Of a DNA stretch of 64,000 nucleotides, positions 38,009-50,000 are shown piece after piece (positions within the stretch are counted from its first letter, which is position 1; each line of letters starts with the position of its first letter). The translations under genes were made by a program, and so were the position numbers. Source of the stretch: Lethocerus indicus (lineage: Eukaryota > Arthropoda > Insecta > Hemiptera > Belostomatidae); assembly GCA_019843655.1 (NCBI GenBank), contig JACDQD010000105.1:4588001-4652000 (forward strand). Reading direction: 5' to 3'. The notes under the pieces were generated by a model. The model made no database searches. It worked only from the letters and a program-made list of their open reading frames with translations, and had not been told where the DNA came from.

Positions 38009-41000
38009 CCGTAGAAATGTCTTATTCGCAATACTTTTACACATTACATTTCACACAGTTAGACTATTTAGACATTTAAATTATTTTACGGTTTCCTTAT
38101 TTCAGTGTGGAAGATCTCTCAAGGAAATCACCAGCCTGCGTAGGGAGTGTGAAATTCAAAAAAATTTTGATCATCCTAATATTATTAGAATGTTAGATTC
38201 TTTTGAAACAGAAAATGAGGTAAAGGAAGGAAGTTTACAATTCTAATCTCCTGGAACACTGTCTACTTCATGTAGGAATCAGTGTGATAATATTGTGTAT
38301 TGTTCCATAAGATGTGTTTTAAGATAATTGTGAAATTAAATAACATTTTTACATTGTTATGTGTATACCTGTGTATTTAGATTGCTGTTGTCACTGAATT
38401 TGCTTACCGTGACCTGTATGAAATTTTGGGAAAGGAAGGATATCTCAATGAAGAAAGGGCCAAGAAAATAATTTGTGACCTTGTTTCAGCTTTGTATTAC
38501 TTACATTCTAACAGAGTTCTTCATAGGTGGGACATATCTACAATTTTTCTTATATATTCATGAACTGGTGATTACAACCACACACATTTTGCAGTGTCAG
38601 AAAGAAATAATGCAAGATCATTATTGTTTTATTGAATAACCGATATAAACAATGATATATGTTTCAGAGACCTAAAGCCACAAAATGTTTTGTTGAGTGC
38701 ATCTGGAGTCGCTAAGTTATGTGATTTTGGGTTTGCCCGAAATATGAGCATGGGTACTCATGTTTTGACATCTATCAAGGGCACACCCCTTTATATGGCA
38801 CCGGAACTCATGGAAGAAAGTCCCTACGATCATAACGCCGATTTATGGTTATTTTTGACATATGTTTGCCTTGAAATATCAGCCTGTAGACTGTTATTCA
38901 GGTAAGTGTGATTCTTTAAATATATTTTGCATTTGTTTCAGGTCCCTTGGTTGTATTGCTTATGAAATGCTTGTTGGTTCCCCTCCATTTACTACGACAT
39001 CTATTTTACATCTTGTAAGACTTATTCGGTATGAGCCTATTAAGTGGCCAGATTTTCTTTCTCCCGATTGTCAAAGTCTTTTGAAAGGGCTACTTAACAA
39101 AGAGCCCAAGGACAGATTAACTTGGCCACATTTATTGGAGCATCCATTTTTAAAAGGGAATATTCTAATTCTTAGTAATCAAGGTATAAATTTGGCATTA
39201 ATTTAATTAACTGAGAAATAGTTTTGTTTTAATGTGTACTCATATTATAAATTTTCATTATAGGTGTTCCAGCACCTTTCACAAATGAGCTAACCTCTTC
39301 CCAGCTTGTAGCAAAAGAGATGCAGAAGCAGGAAATCATTAGAACTGCACAAACAAATTTGAAGTATATAATATTGTTTAGAAAAAATGTTATTTATGAT
39401 AATGTAGTGTATATTCTTTTGACAATTTGAATGTGTGTAATAAAATTTCTTTTTTAAGAACAGCACTGTCAAAGGAAGTCACATACAAAAAACAACTAAA
39501 GATAATACTTGTAAAGACAATAGTTCTGAGAGTAACAGTAAATTGGAAGTCTCTGATATTGAAGAGTGTATGAAGAGTCTGGAATTTTCAGAGAGAGATT
39601 GCAAACTCAGTTCTAATAATTTAGAATCAAATGAAGAATCAAATAGCATTGATATTTCATGCCCAGAGAAACTTGAGGTAGTTTGTCATGAAATATAGTG
39701 GCTCTTTTTTTATTTTTTAAACAAGAAATTAGAATGAGATTATAAACAATTAACCTAGAAGTTTTTTTTTAATTTAACTGTCTAAAGCTGTTCACACCTG
39801 ATTTAACTGTTTCCAGTAGTGTAATACTTTCTAAATTAAAACTTTTTTTGGAGCAAGTTTTAATTCATTTTTTATTTTACTGTAGGGATATTAGAATTAT
39901 ATCTAAATATGTATTATAAACAATTTAATTTTATTATTGCTGATTTGATTTGCAATAACATGTTATGTGCAGTTATTTCTACCGTATTGCCATTTAAAAA
40001 TTTGTCTTTTCCAGGAAGAATGGAAAGTAGCGTTAAACTGGGATGACAGTCACAATTCTCCTATTGAAGCTGATGAATGGTTAGCTTTTCTACAGCAAAG
40101 TATGGAAGAAATAATGGAAGGTGATGTGGAATCTATTAGTCAGCCTGGGTTTGTGACCATGGTCAGTAGGGCATTAAGCAGCTCTTCTGCAAATGTGGTT
40201 GAATATGTCGCATGTTTATTTTCTATACCTCTAGTGGCTCATCCTATTACTCAGCCAGAGATTCAAAATATTCGTAAGGTAATTTTGGAATACATGATTT
40301 TTTTGTATTCAATAAATAAATAAGTTCTAAAGCTAAATAGATTCTATATTTCCATAGGTTTCAAGTTCTGTTCTTTCCGTATATAGAGCTTAATAATAAT
40401 TAGTGTTTAATCCTATACAATTATTATCTTTATGATCTAATTAATGGATGGATTATTATATTTGGTAGCCTGGATGAATTATCAGGTAGTCAATCATTTA
40501 ATTGTATCCTTCCCAAATACTTCTATGTCACAATCTTGAGTTCATATTTTAAAAAGTGTAAATTGGCATTTCCTTACTTTCACATATCTGTGAACTGTAA
40601 TTTTTTTCATGCAATTTGTGTACTATCAAATTTTTTTAGTTACTGCCAGTTTTTTAACATTTTTTGGTTTCAGGTTTATTATGATGTTCAAGTTGTTCCT
40701 AAATTGGTATATGCAAGCAAATTATTAGCTAAAAGGACAGATGAAGATAACAATCTCAGTGCTGATCAGCTTCAAGCACTTGAAGCAATATTTCTTCTGA
40801 TAACAAATTTAGTTTATACCCAACATGCGTTTCTAGAACAGTTCTGTAATGCTGTTGCACTTCTTTCTATGTCAGTTCATCTAACTCAGGTGCTATCATT
40901 GAGAAGGCGAAAGATAAGATTGGCTACAGATATAATAGCCATATTATGCCATATACTGCGAGAACTTCCAGAAAATGCTTCCCTACTTGAAGAAATTATA

Positions 41001-41636
41001 ATAGGTTTTGAAAAACCAGGTGTGTAATTTTGGAAATTAGGGAATTTTAATTTTATTAAAAGTATTATAATATTTCATTTTAATTTTGGTTATCTGCTTA
41101 GCTTACTTTTCATGACTAAATGTTCTTTTTGTATTATTCAGAACTCTATTAATTCATATCTTGTTCAGTTAGAATGTTAATTTCATAACTGATATGAACA
41201 TCAACAATTATATTTCCAAAACAGATTTATAGTGTAATCATTTTGAATTCTTTGTAGAGGCAGAAATAAGATCAATGTTGACACATAATAGTGACTGTTT
41301 AAGAATTAGGACTTTAACACTTCTCAAATTAATGGGCAAGTATTGTTATCAAACACTTCAAACTGTTTGGTCCGATGGGCTCCAAAATGATATTGAAGCA
41401 TTGTCTTATGATCCTTCAGAAAGTGTCAGACCAGTAAGTTCCAAAAAAAAATTCATGGTTATTTTTGTATCATATAACACTATAATTCTATATGGAAATT
41501 TGAATTTTGTTTCATCACATTATTGATGTATTTTTAATTTGTAGAATTTCTTTCATAGGTTGCTGTTGATGCAATGAGTGAGTTAAAAAAATTACCCTTC
41601 TATATAAGCAGTCTGGACTTATCTGTTTGTGCCTAA
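37884..41636 (+). CDS. fu: Fused-type serine/threonine kinase (STK36)
   Basis: Fused/STK36 kinase, a Hedgehog-pathway component in insects. Eleven exons (37884-37994, 38106-38219, 38381-38526, 38668-38847, 38942-39183, 39264-39363, 39464-39677, 40015-40278, 40674-41019, 41258-41433, 41559-41636) give 656 aa in one frame. The N-terminal kinase domain (about residues 4-255) has the loop [11 protein letters not shown], the VALK lysine, [22 protein letters not shown] in CDFGFAR, MAPELM, and [16 protein letters not shown] polar linker follows, then DEWLAFLQ and a helical C-terminal regulatory region. The protein is shorter than Drosophila Fused (about 800 aa). The exon 4 donor (ATG|GTTATT) is weak but fits the phase, and the exon 7 acceptor was chosen to keep frame. 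It is convergent with the astacin gene. Confidence 0.92.
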
Positions 41637-41866
41637 ATACTGAACTTCCAGCCTAATGTTCTCTTTATATTAAGTGATCTGTATATATTAAGATATATGT
41701 TTGAAACATTTATTTCTTTTGTATTAATTAAAGAATAGAATTTTGTTTTTAGCTATTTTTTGTCATTCATTTCACGAAATATCTCCATTGACCACATTTC
41801 AGGGTGAGCATATAAATATCATGAATGAAAAATAAAAAGTATATTTACAACCCTGTCTACCACCCA

Positions 41867-43901
41867 TTATCTAAAATTAAAATTAAAGTCCCAAAAACCG
41901 AAGAATGGATTTGTCTTTCTTGCTGTATTACGTGCCCTGCAACCATACATAATTTTCACTTTACTCAAATCCTTGTCACTTAGTCTAGCTCTTTGGCCTA
42001 TTGTTGCTGTCATGTCCTGTAAAAATAGTAATGACAGAGAAATTTATATTTTATTAGTAAATTATTATAGATTATTGTAAGTAATTATTAAAAGCAGTGC
42101 AACTTATCAGTAATTTACAACTGGCTGAATTGTTGGTACACAACAAATAAAATGTTACTTCTCTTCAAGAATTACTGACCAAATTTAGAAAACATTCCTA
42201 CTTACTTTTGGAGTTATAGTTGGTTTGCCATTCTTAGAAAATGCGTAGCTACTATAGTGCATTACACTATCATAGTCATACCCAACACCAAAATCAGTTA
42301 CTCTTCCTGGACTGTATTTCTTGAAATTTCTTTCAGTACCTACACATGTTGAAAGCAATGAAGTGAGTGATATAAAATGTAGGCACAATTCATTCAATTT
42401 AGACAATTTGTTTTTTACATAATTTTAATTCTGTGATATTCTCATAAACACAGTTCAGGTCCTCCTATTTAAGTCTTATTTTTGATTATACTGCCTTTGT
42501 TATTAAAAGATTACTGATACACATAACTTCTGCAACTAGGCATAAATAAATCTGAATAGAATTATTTATAAATAATACACTATATATTCCAGATTAATTT
42601 ATATGTTAAAAATAATTTTTTTATTCATCCCCAAATTCTCCTTTGTCAATTCCTCACATCATATAATTAAGTTTATATTGTAATAACAATAACACACACT
42701 TAATAAAGTGTGCTGATACTATTAAAAATTGATTGTAAAATATTCCAAATAGGAATCTAGTATAAGAGTTATATTTAATTCAATCTGGGAAACATTCCTT
42801 TCTTTTTTAAATGTCAGAAAGTTCTTGTATTCTTTACTTTCTTTGAAATTTCAATTGCAACAAGTTATTTTGTCTACATGGTAACACATTATTAAATGTC
42901 TACAAAAGAACCCACCCCATGGAACAAAAACCCACTGTAAAATAAATTGAAATGTAAATTTCTTTGGTAATTATTAAATAAAAACTAAAAAAAATTTTTG
43001 ATTTGGCATCAAAATTATTTTGAATTCCAGTGTGCTTTACTGTATATGTTATACTCAGGATGCTGGTTAAAGTGGTGCAGTAGAAATCTGTTAATTTGGT
43101 TTGAATCCCAGTGGTTGGATTTTCATTCAATTGCAAGTTTCAACTCATATTTTTTATTGCAATGTGTGATGAAATTTAAGTTGAGAGGCAGATAATTATA
43201 TTTTTGATGTTTATATTTTAATCAATTGTTTAATCACTAAGCACTGAGCCATTAGTATTTGTCAGGAAAATATATAAAGAGTATTTCCAAAAATAGTAAT
43301 GGCATAATAAAATAGTCCATTAAATAGATAAATTAAAATAGTTGAGCTAAAATTGTATTTGGATTATAAGACAAACAAATGGGTACTATATTACTATATA
43401 TTACTCCTAGTATTAAAATTATTCATAACCATTTTTGGCTCTGTCCTACAGCCATGTGCCCACAAAACCAATTATACTCTTTATCTCATTTTCCCTTAAT
43501 TTAGATTTAATTTCTAATCTTCAGAAAATTCATTGACTATAAATGTGATGGAAGTGGAAGGAAAACTGAAAAATTTTTTCCTTGCCAGATAAAACTAGCT
43601 GGGACTTTTTTAAAAATATGGAAAATTATATGGGCCAAGTTAATACGATAGAAATTGCTACCTGGAAAATTTGGAGTATTCACCTATTCCTATTTTTAAC
43701 ACCCATAATATAGAGTTAAATTGGAATAAAATATAAATGGTTTGGTATCTGTTTGATGACATGTATTTGGAATATGAAGAATGGTCAGATTTCCTGTCAC
43801 CATTGGCCTGTTTGGTCTTAATTTAGATGGGCTGCTGACATGGAGTCAACTAATAAGGAGACATGATGTGGCCAGTAACTGTGGCCACTTATTATAATTT
43901 G

Positions 43902-43955
<54 letters not shown>

Positions 43956-43986
43956 TTGATAGACTAGTGGAGAGAAAATCTCAGGA

Positions 43987-44043
<57 letters not shown>

Positions 44044-45775
44044 TATATACAATTATAAGGGCTCAAAATTAGGTGTGTAAAAATTATCCGTCAGCTGGAA
44101 TCAAACGGCCATGAGATAATGTAACTGTTGTAACAGTAATACTTGTGAATGTCCTGGTTTCATCAATGTTGTAAGGATGAGATGAGGGGTGAATAGTTGG
44201 GATACCTTTTCTGATATTGTTCCAGTGTATGGTGACGTAGCGGTCCCTATCGGATGCGCTCTGCTGGTGATAGAATCCTAGGGCGTGCAGGAGTTCGTGG
44301 GCGGCGACCCCGTGCTGTACGCACCGCCTGCCCAGGTTGACCACCTGGCCGCCGCCCCTCCTCCCGACGTAGGACCAACACCCGGGAGCGTCACCCTGTA
44401 TCGAGACCCACGACTGGTCCCCTTTCCTGTACGGCCGAAATCTGATGCACGTGTTCTCGTGGAACTCCTCCATAGCTCCCAGGATCACTTCCATTTCGTG
44501 CTCCTCTGTAACATTAGCTCGTCGGTCCACTTTCCACTCCACCCCCCTTCCGCCTTTCAGACTCTTGCCAATTGTAGCCGCGAGTTCCGAGTCGCAGGCA
44601 ATTAACGAGGAATTCGAGGAATGAAATTCTGTTTTCTTTTGGAACCCAAAAATGTCTTCGATATTTTTTAAACTTTATATAAAAAAAATCGTACGGGCAG
44701 TTTGCAGAAGGAATAGGAACTCTATTTAAATTATTAGAGTTTGTTACGCCAAATATCTAAGAATAGTAACACAATTAAACAGTGAGCAAAGAAAAAGAGA
44801 CCGGAGACGAATCGACTGTGCGCAATAATTGAAATCGACGAAATGCCGATAAAAAGTCCCGACAAACGTAAAAACTCGAAACCGTGAAGCATAACCGACT
44901 CTGGATTGTACACACTTGAATACGCCAGTCATTAAACTGTTAAGTAATTTCTCTAACCGTTTTCTATCGATGCTTGCTGTTAGCCGGTACACAATATTAG
45001 CTACTGAGTGGCCAATAAACAAATATTTTTCTTTTAAGTTCGGCATTTAGAATGAGAAGTCTAGAACATCAATTCAGCCAGTTGTGGATAAAAAAAGTGC
45101 GTCATTCGATAGCTTACCTGAACTTATCGACTAATTTAATTTTTACACAGCTTAAAATAATATAGCGTGGTTGTTACTAAAGCATAGCGTACAACTATTC
45201 CTATATTGCTCGCAACGTGAGTTTAGTTTTGGCCATATTACTGACCGAAGTCGTTAGTGATATAGTAAGGAACGATTCCGTTTCGCCACTTGGATCCGGT
45301 GTCCCTGACGGCATTTCTGTCCACCCCGTTGGGGATTCTGGATTCATCCGTCATTATATCTCCCTCCAAATGACCGCTGTGCTCCCAGATGTTGGTCTTG
45401 TGGGCCGGCGACCATCCGTCCAGTTCTTTCACTGAAATCAACGAAACCATAGTTGAACATTTCACCAAATAAATATGCGTTTTCCAATAAACTCCCTTTT
45501 CTAATACACGCACGTAACAGCAGAAATTCGGAAATAACGTTCGCCACCGAGGGGTCGAGCAAAAAACTGACCACTTCACCCACTTGAATTATCTGTGACG
45601 AAATCAGAAAGCGATGAAAAATCTAATTTTCTACATTCGTCACTTGCACACACTTTCCCGATCGATTCTGTATTTGAATGGATTCGTGTGCTGGATGAAT
45701 CTATCACCAAGTTTAAATCTAGCCACAATTTCCCAAATTGGGCGTGTTAACAGCACTATAGTTTAGTTAATCAAC

Positions 45776-45838
<63 letters not shown>

Positions 45839-47019
45839 TGGTCATACGCAATTTCCAACAAGCGGTTTCAATTGTTAAAAAACTATTGAAAATTGATGAT
45901 AACCTGCTAGCGTTTTGTCATTTTCGGGATTATAGATTCAGATGTCTACTCACATCTTAAGTTGTCTACACACTTTTAACAGACGTCGCCTTTTAAGAAA
46001 CACCGATGTATTCCATTCAAATTTACATACTATATAAAACGTTATGTTTTCATCACTCTCGAGATCTTCAGTGTGAACAGTAAAAGTGACAGAGGACAGG
46101 ACACTTGATAGCACACGCGTAAATGTTTCACTAATTTACTGACACGAGAGACGGATAGGGATAGGGGCGATCGTTTAGAATCGAGGAAAAATATTCGTAA
46201 CGAAGATTCGCGGGTAGAAACCAACGGCAAGAATGAAGAAGAGCCAAAACTGAGACCATAAGTTTCACTGATGCCAACCAACTGAGAAAACGAACTAAAA
46301 AAGACACTAGCGAGAAGCCGGTCAAGTACAAGACGAAATTAGCGAGTACAGAGAGACACGCACAAATTTCGTCTTGGATTTATCAGCAGGTAATGGATAT
46401 GAATCGTACGGACGATTACTATAATATAGGCGGAACTACGTCTTCGCGGAGTACCAGCGTTATGTAGAAAATCTGCAGACATATTACGGATAAATTACTG
46501 TGCAGATCTTCAGAGCGTTCCCCTCTTCAAGGCTCCGTTCTCTCTTCCGGTCAGCGTCTATGAAAGTTTCGCTCTCAATACTGGCTGGCGACCGGTTCTT
46601 TAACCTTTACTTCCGAATTAATATATTCCTCTTCATCGTGGGGAGGCAAGTCCTTTCTCAGGGACGGTGCGTACAGTCAACGACGTCAGTCTTGTACGTC
46701 GGCGTGTAATTGTTCCGTACTTGCGCCGAGGAGTCGAAATACCTCGACGGCGATGAAAATATAACCGAGCCGAAGCGAGCGGCCGAACGTGCGGGCGGAT
46801 ACCGGTCTCGGAGTAACGCGAAATAATTTCCGGTGGCGAGAGAGGCAGTTACTTACAGACGCCGTCCATTTGGTTGGCGGCCAGCATGTTCATGATCTTG
46901 GTGTGTCCGGTGTGCCTCGGGGGCGGCGGTACGTCCGCGGGCGTCACGGCCGGTACGGCGACGGGAGCCGCCACCACCACCACCACCAGCACAACAACCA
47001 CCAGCCGGCTGCGGTCCAT
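41867..47019 (-). CDS. secreted astacin-family metalloprotease
   Basis: Zinc endopeptidase of family M12A, single catalytic domain. The five exons in transcript order, 47019-46857, 45431-45246, 44529-44206, 42339-42206 and 42016-41867, give 318 aa in one frame. The signal peptide (MDRSR then a Val-rich core) is followed by a propeptide with LEGD, matching the FxGD aspartate switch. The mature domain begins near KWRNGIVPYYI. The zinc site is HELLHALGFYH, followed by QQSASDRD. The Met-turn is SVMHYSSYAF, and the domain ends with TIGQRARLSDKDL and a final MYGC. There is no CUB or EGF domain before the stop. The 5' end of exon 3 is uncertain by about 13 nt because of weak acceptors. Exons 1-3 are GC- and CpG-rich and exons 4-5 are AT-rich. 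Confidence 0.92.
42017..44205. other. astacin introns 3-4 with two (AT)n arrays
   Basis: Intron sequence around exon 42339-42206. It holds two long (AT)n tracts at 43902-43951 and 43988-44048, separated by only about 36 bp, and a possible tRNA-derived SINE remnant at 43059-43115. No nested gene is seen. Confidence 0.7.
43902..44048. repeat. pair of (AT)n microsatellites
   Basis: Two pure AT/TA tracts of about 50 and 60 bp separated by a short unique segment. They sit at the visible change from CpG-poor to CpG-rich sequence. Confidence 0.95.
45779..45834. repeat. (AT)n microsatellite in astacin intron 1
   Basis: About 55 bp of pure AT dinucleotide within the 1.4-kb first intron (45432-46856). 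The rest of that intron shows no gene; short ORFs there look random. Confidence 0.95.
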
Positions 47020-47056
47020 CGCGGCCTTCTCGCCCCACTATATACCAGGGCCAACA

Positions 47057-47063
47057 TTTATAA
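47057..47063 (-). promoter_or_regulatory. TATA-like element for the astacin gene
   Basis: The minus-strand TATAAAT lies about 40 bp upstream of the astacin ATG. If used, the 5'UTR would be only about 10-20 nt. A second AT-rich element (TATATAG) lies about 20 bp nearer the ATG. Confidence 0.4.
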
Positions 47064-47064
47064 C

Positions 47065-50000
47065 CGGCCCGCCGTTTCGCTTGCCTAACACCGCCCGGTT
47101 ACACCAGCACCACGGTTTTGTAACCCCCTCCGCCCGCCCGTCCAGCCACCCACCCACTCTACCCCCTTACAACCAGGGCTCACTTTGACCCTCAGACTCC
47201 TTATTTTTCTTCTTCTTCAGTCTCCTCCACTCTTCGGCCGGAAAAAAACGGGGACGAGCTAAACAATTTCAACTTCCCGAATTTACGATTTGATACTCCG
47301 ATCCCGAAATAGACATCTGAAGACATAAGAAATGGAAGAAAGCGGAGGGTTCGCGACAGACCACCGAAGGCGATGTATGTGGGGCGGCAGAGATGCTAAT
47401 CACGCAGGACGTGAAAAACTCATTCGGCACTGCCATCCAGAAACGTATTACAGAGAGATTATGACGAGGGGTATACCTGGTAAATATAGTCGCGGAATAC
47501 TTCCGTGGCCGGTACTTCCGAACGAGGAAATACAGGATGAAAGTGCGCGGCGGGGTTGGACAGGGGTCCGTTGTACTGGACTCGTACACCGTCGATAAGA
47601 GGCCCCTACACAGTTTTTATAACAGCTTCATATCGCCCATAGCCACTTCGGTAATGCACTATTTATCGGTAAAATGGTTTAGTATTTATTTATTGACTCT
47701 GTGGATCAGACTAGACGAAGAGTGATTATTGTAATAAATTTATCGATATTCTCTTTCACAAATGGATTGGTGGCTGTAGTTCACTTATACATGCTACTTT
47801 AAGACTGGGAGTAATAGGTAAACATAATTTCGTTCGTAAACGTAAAGACTTACTACTACTACCATTCATATTAATGCTATATAAAAAATAGTAATACTAC
47901 AGTTAACAGATACTAGACGGGAGTCAACTTTTTGATTTGCAATCCTCACCCGCTTGTTTAGTTAGATTTAATGTTCCTGGTACTGTATTGCAATCAGTTT
48001 ATAGTTAAACACAATCAGTAACAGCGACTTAACTGGAAAACCATGACAAAACGCTAGCGGAATAATTCACTATATCTCCGACGTGAAATCAGTTTGAATC
48101 TCCACCAGTACCAGGCTCCTTTCTGTAAAAAATGCTTGTGGGAAAAACTTTTCGGGTTTGATGAAGATGACTATATGTGACATTGATTAACGCCAAGCCT
48201 GTAGTTATATATCAAACGTATTCACATCCAAAAATGATTTACAATTGTGAATTAGAAGCGAGATTCAGATATTGGAAAGATAATAGGCGAGTCGTTGCAT
48301 GTTTCCACATTGAGTTTGACAAGAAAATGTGAAAGATGAATTTTTTAATGCCCATTCGCTTATGCCAAGAGAAATGCTAGTGAATGGGACAAATTTAGGG
48401 GGCCAGCCTAAGCGCTCGGTGAAACCGGTTGCGCAATATTTAGGCAAAAAGTATGTTACTCGACAGTATGACCAAACAAAATTACAGTCTACTTTTTTCA
48501 GTAATCGTTTCTTCTGGTCTGGTTCGCTTTTGTACAAAATTGAAAAGGACAGTTTTTCAGCTGGTACCCATTTTGCCGCCCGGTTTTGAAAACTGTTCTA
48601 GGGTTATGATTACGACGATAAGGATTTCTGAATGGCATGCAGACATGTGTAAATGTCTCACCAATCTACTGACTCTGGCCAGTAACTCAGATTAATGAGT
48701 CGTGGAAGCCGAGAATAATGAACTTTTCGAGTATAAGCAATGTGTGGAGGTAAATAAATAATGTGGAATATTTAAATTTTAATATCTGAAGCGGATATTA
48801 TGACTACTTGGCGCGGATTGATTGGGGCAGGAATTATTCGTGATGATGATTATTGATGATTGATAGGGGAGCCTACAAATTATTCATCAGTTATCTTCGA
48901 AACGTTCATGACCACTATTACCCGGGTGGCTTACGTGTCTCATCGAATGTGAAAGTGAAGCAAAAATGTATGACAAACGGGTATTAACCTATAAACGCTA
49001 ACGTACGCTGGGCACCGAAGAGGTACAGTAAAAATCTGGGTACTTTTAAATTAGATTTTCCTACTGCAATATTGCCAAATAGCATACTGCTATTTGGGAA
49101 CGGGCCAGAGGCGGCCTCAAAATGTTCGGGGCAATATTATCCGTCGTCGGATATTATATTTCCATTCGGTCGCAATCCGCTGTCGATGCCCTCCCTAGGG
49201 GCGGCCAGGAGGAGGGGGAGGGGAGAGAGATTGCGGTTATAATTCGTTTTGATATACTGCTCGGTTCTTGCCAAAGGCGTGGGCAAAAAAACCGTCAGCT
49301 TTTTGCCAGGTTTAAGGAAACGGGTACGGTTTTACGGTAAAACATACTGGGAAATGTTCATTGGCCAGCAATCAAGGACCCCAGACACCCCTCTGCAGAT
49401 TCACTCGCCAGATCATCTCCGTAGTTTTGCAGGACTGAAGTCTCTAGCTGAAAAATGAAAATGGTTGGAATTTTCACGTTTGGAAAAACTTTTCTATTTT
49501 AAGAAATGGAGTGGCCAGTATTTTGGGGCTCGGCCCAGGGGATTTTCATCTCCTGCTTCCTGGTGTGGTTCCTTTCTCCTGGAAAAAGACACTGGAAAAC
49601 AATAACTCGATTCGGTTGTTTGCTTCTGTCAGTCGTTCTTGCACTTCTGTCTCATTGCCGATTTCATTCATTTTGAACTCCTCTACTTTGTCTGACCATT
49701 TTTTCTTCGAATAACAGAAGGATACAGCAGTTGAAAAAGTTAAATCGAGGAAAAAAGCAAACAGAAAAATACCGTGACAACGTGTCAATGTTTCTGTCAA
49801 AAATACCCAAACCGAGCCAGAGTTTTTCTTCAATATTGGATGAAATTCCTAAAAATGCTCCTATCAATTACAACAAGCAGTTTTGGAAACATATTCTTAC
49901 AGCATTACTTACTTTTATTCAAGCAGTAAAGCCTTGCATGTTTATGATAGAAAGCTATAGTTATCACAGTGAAATCGTACTTCAGGTACTTCGTATATTA

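Noticed and set aside
46874..47188. Plus-strand frame with Thr- and Gly-rich runs at 46.9 kb
   Set aside because: Antisense shadow of the GC-rich astacin signal-peptide exon, whose poly-Val core reads as repeats in other frames.
47332..47598. 88-codon plus-strand frame upstream of the astacin
   Set aside because: Composition and lack of any known motif suggest chance; no splice or promoter support.
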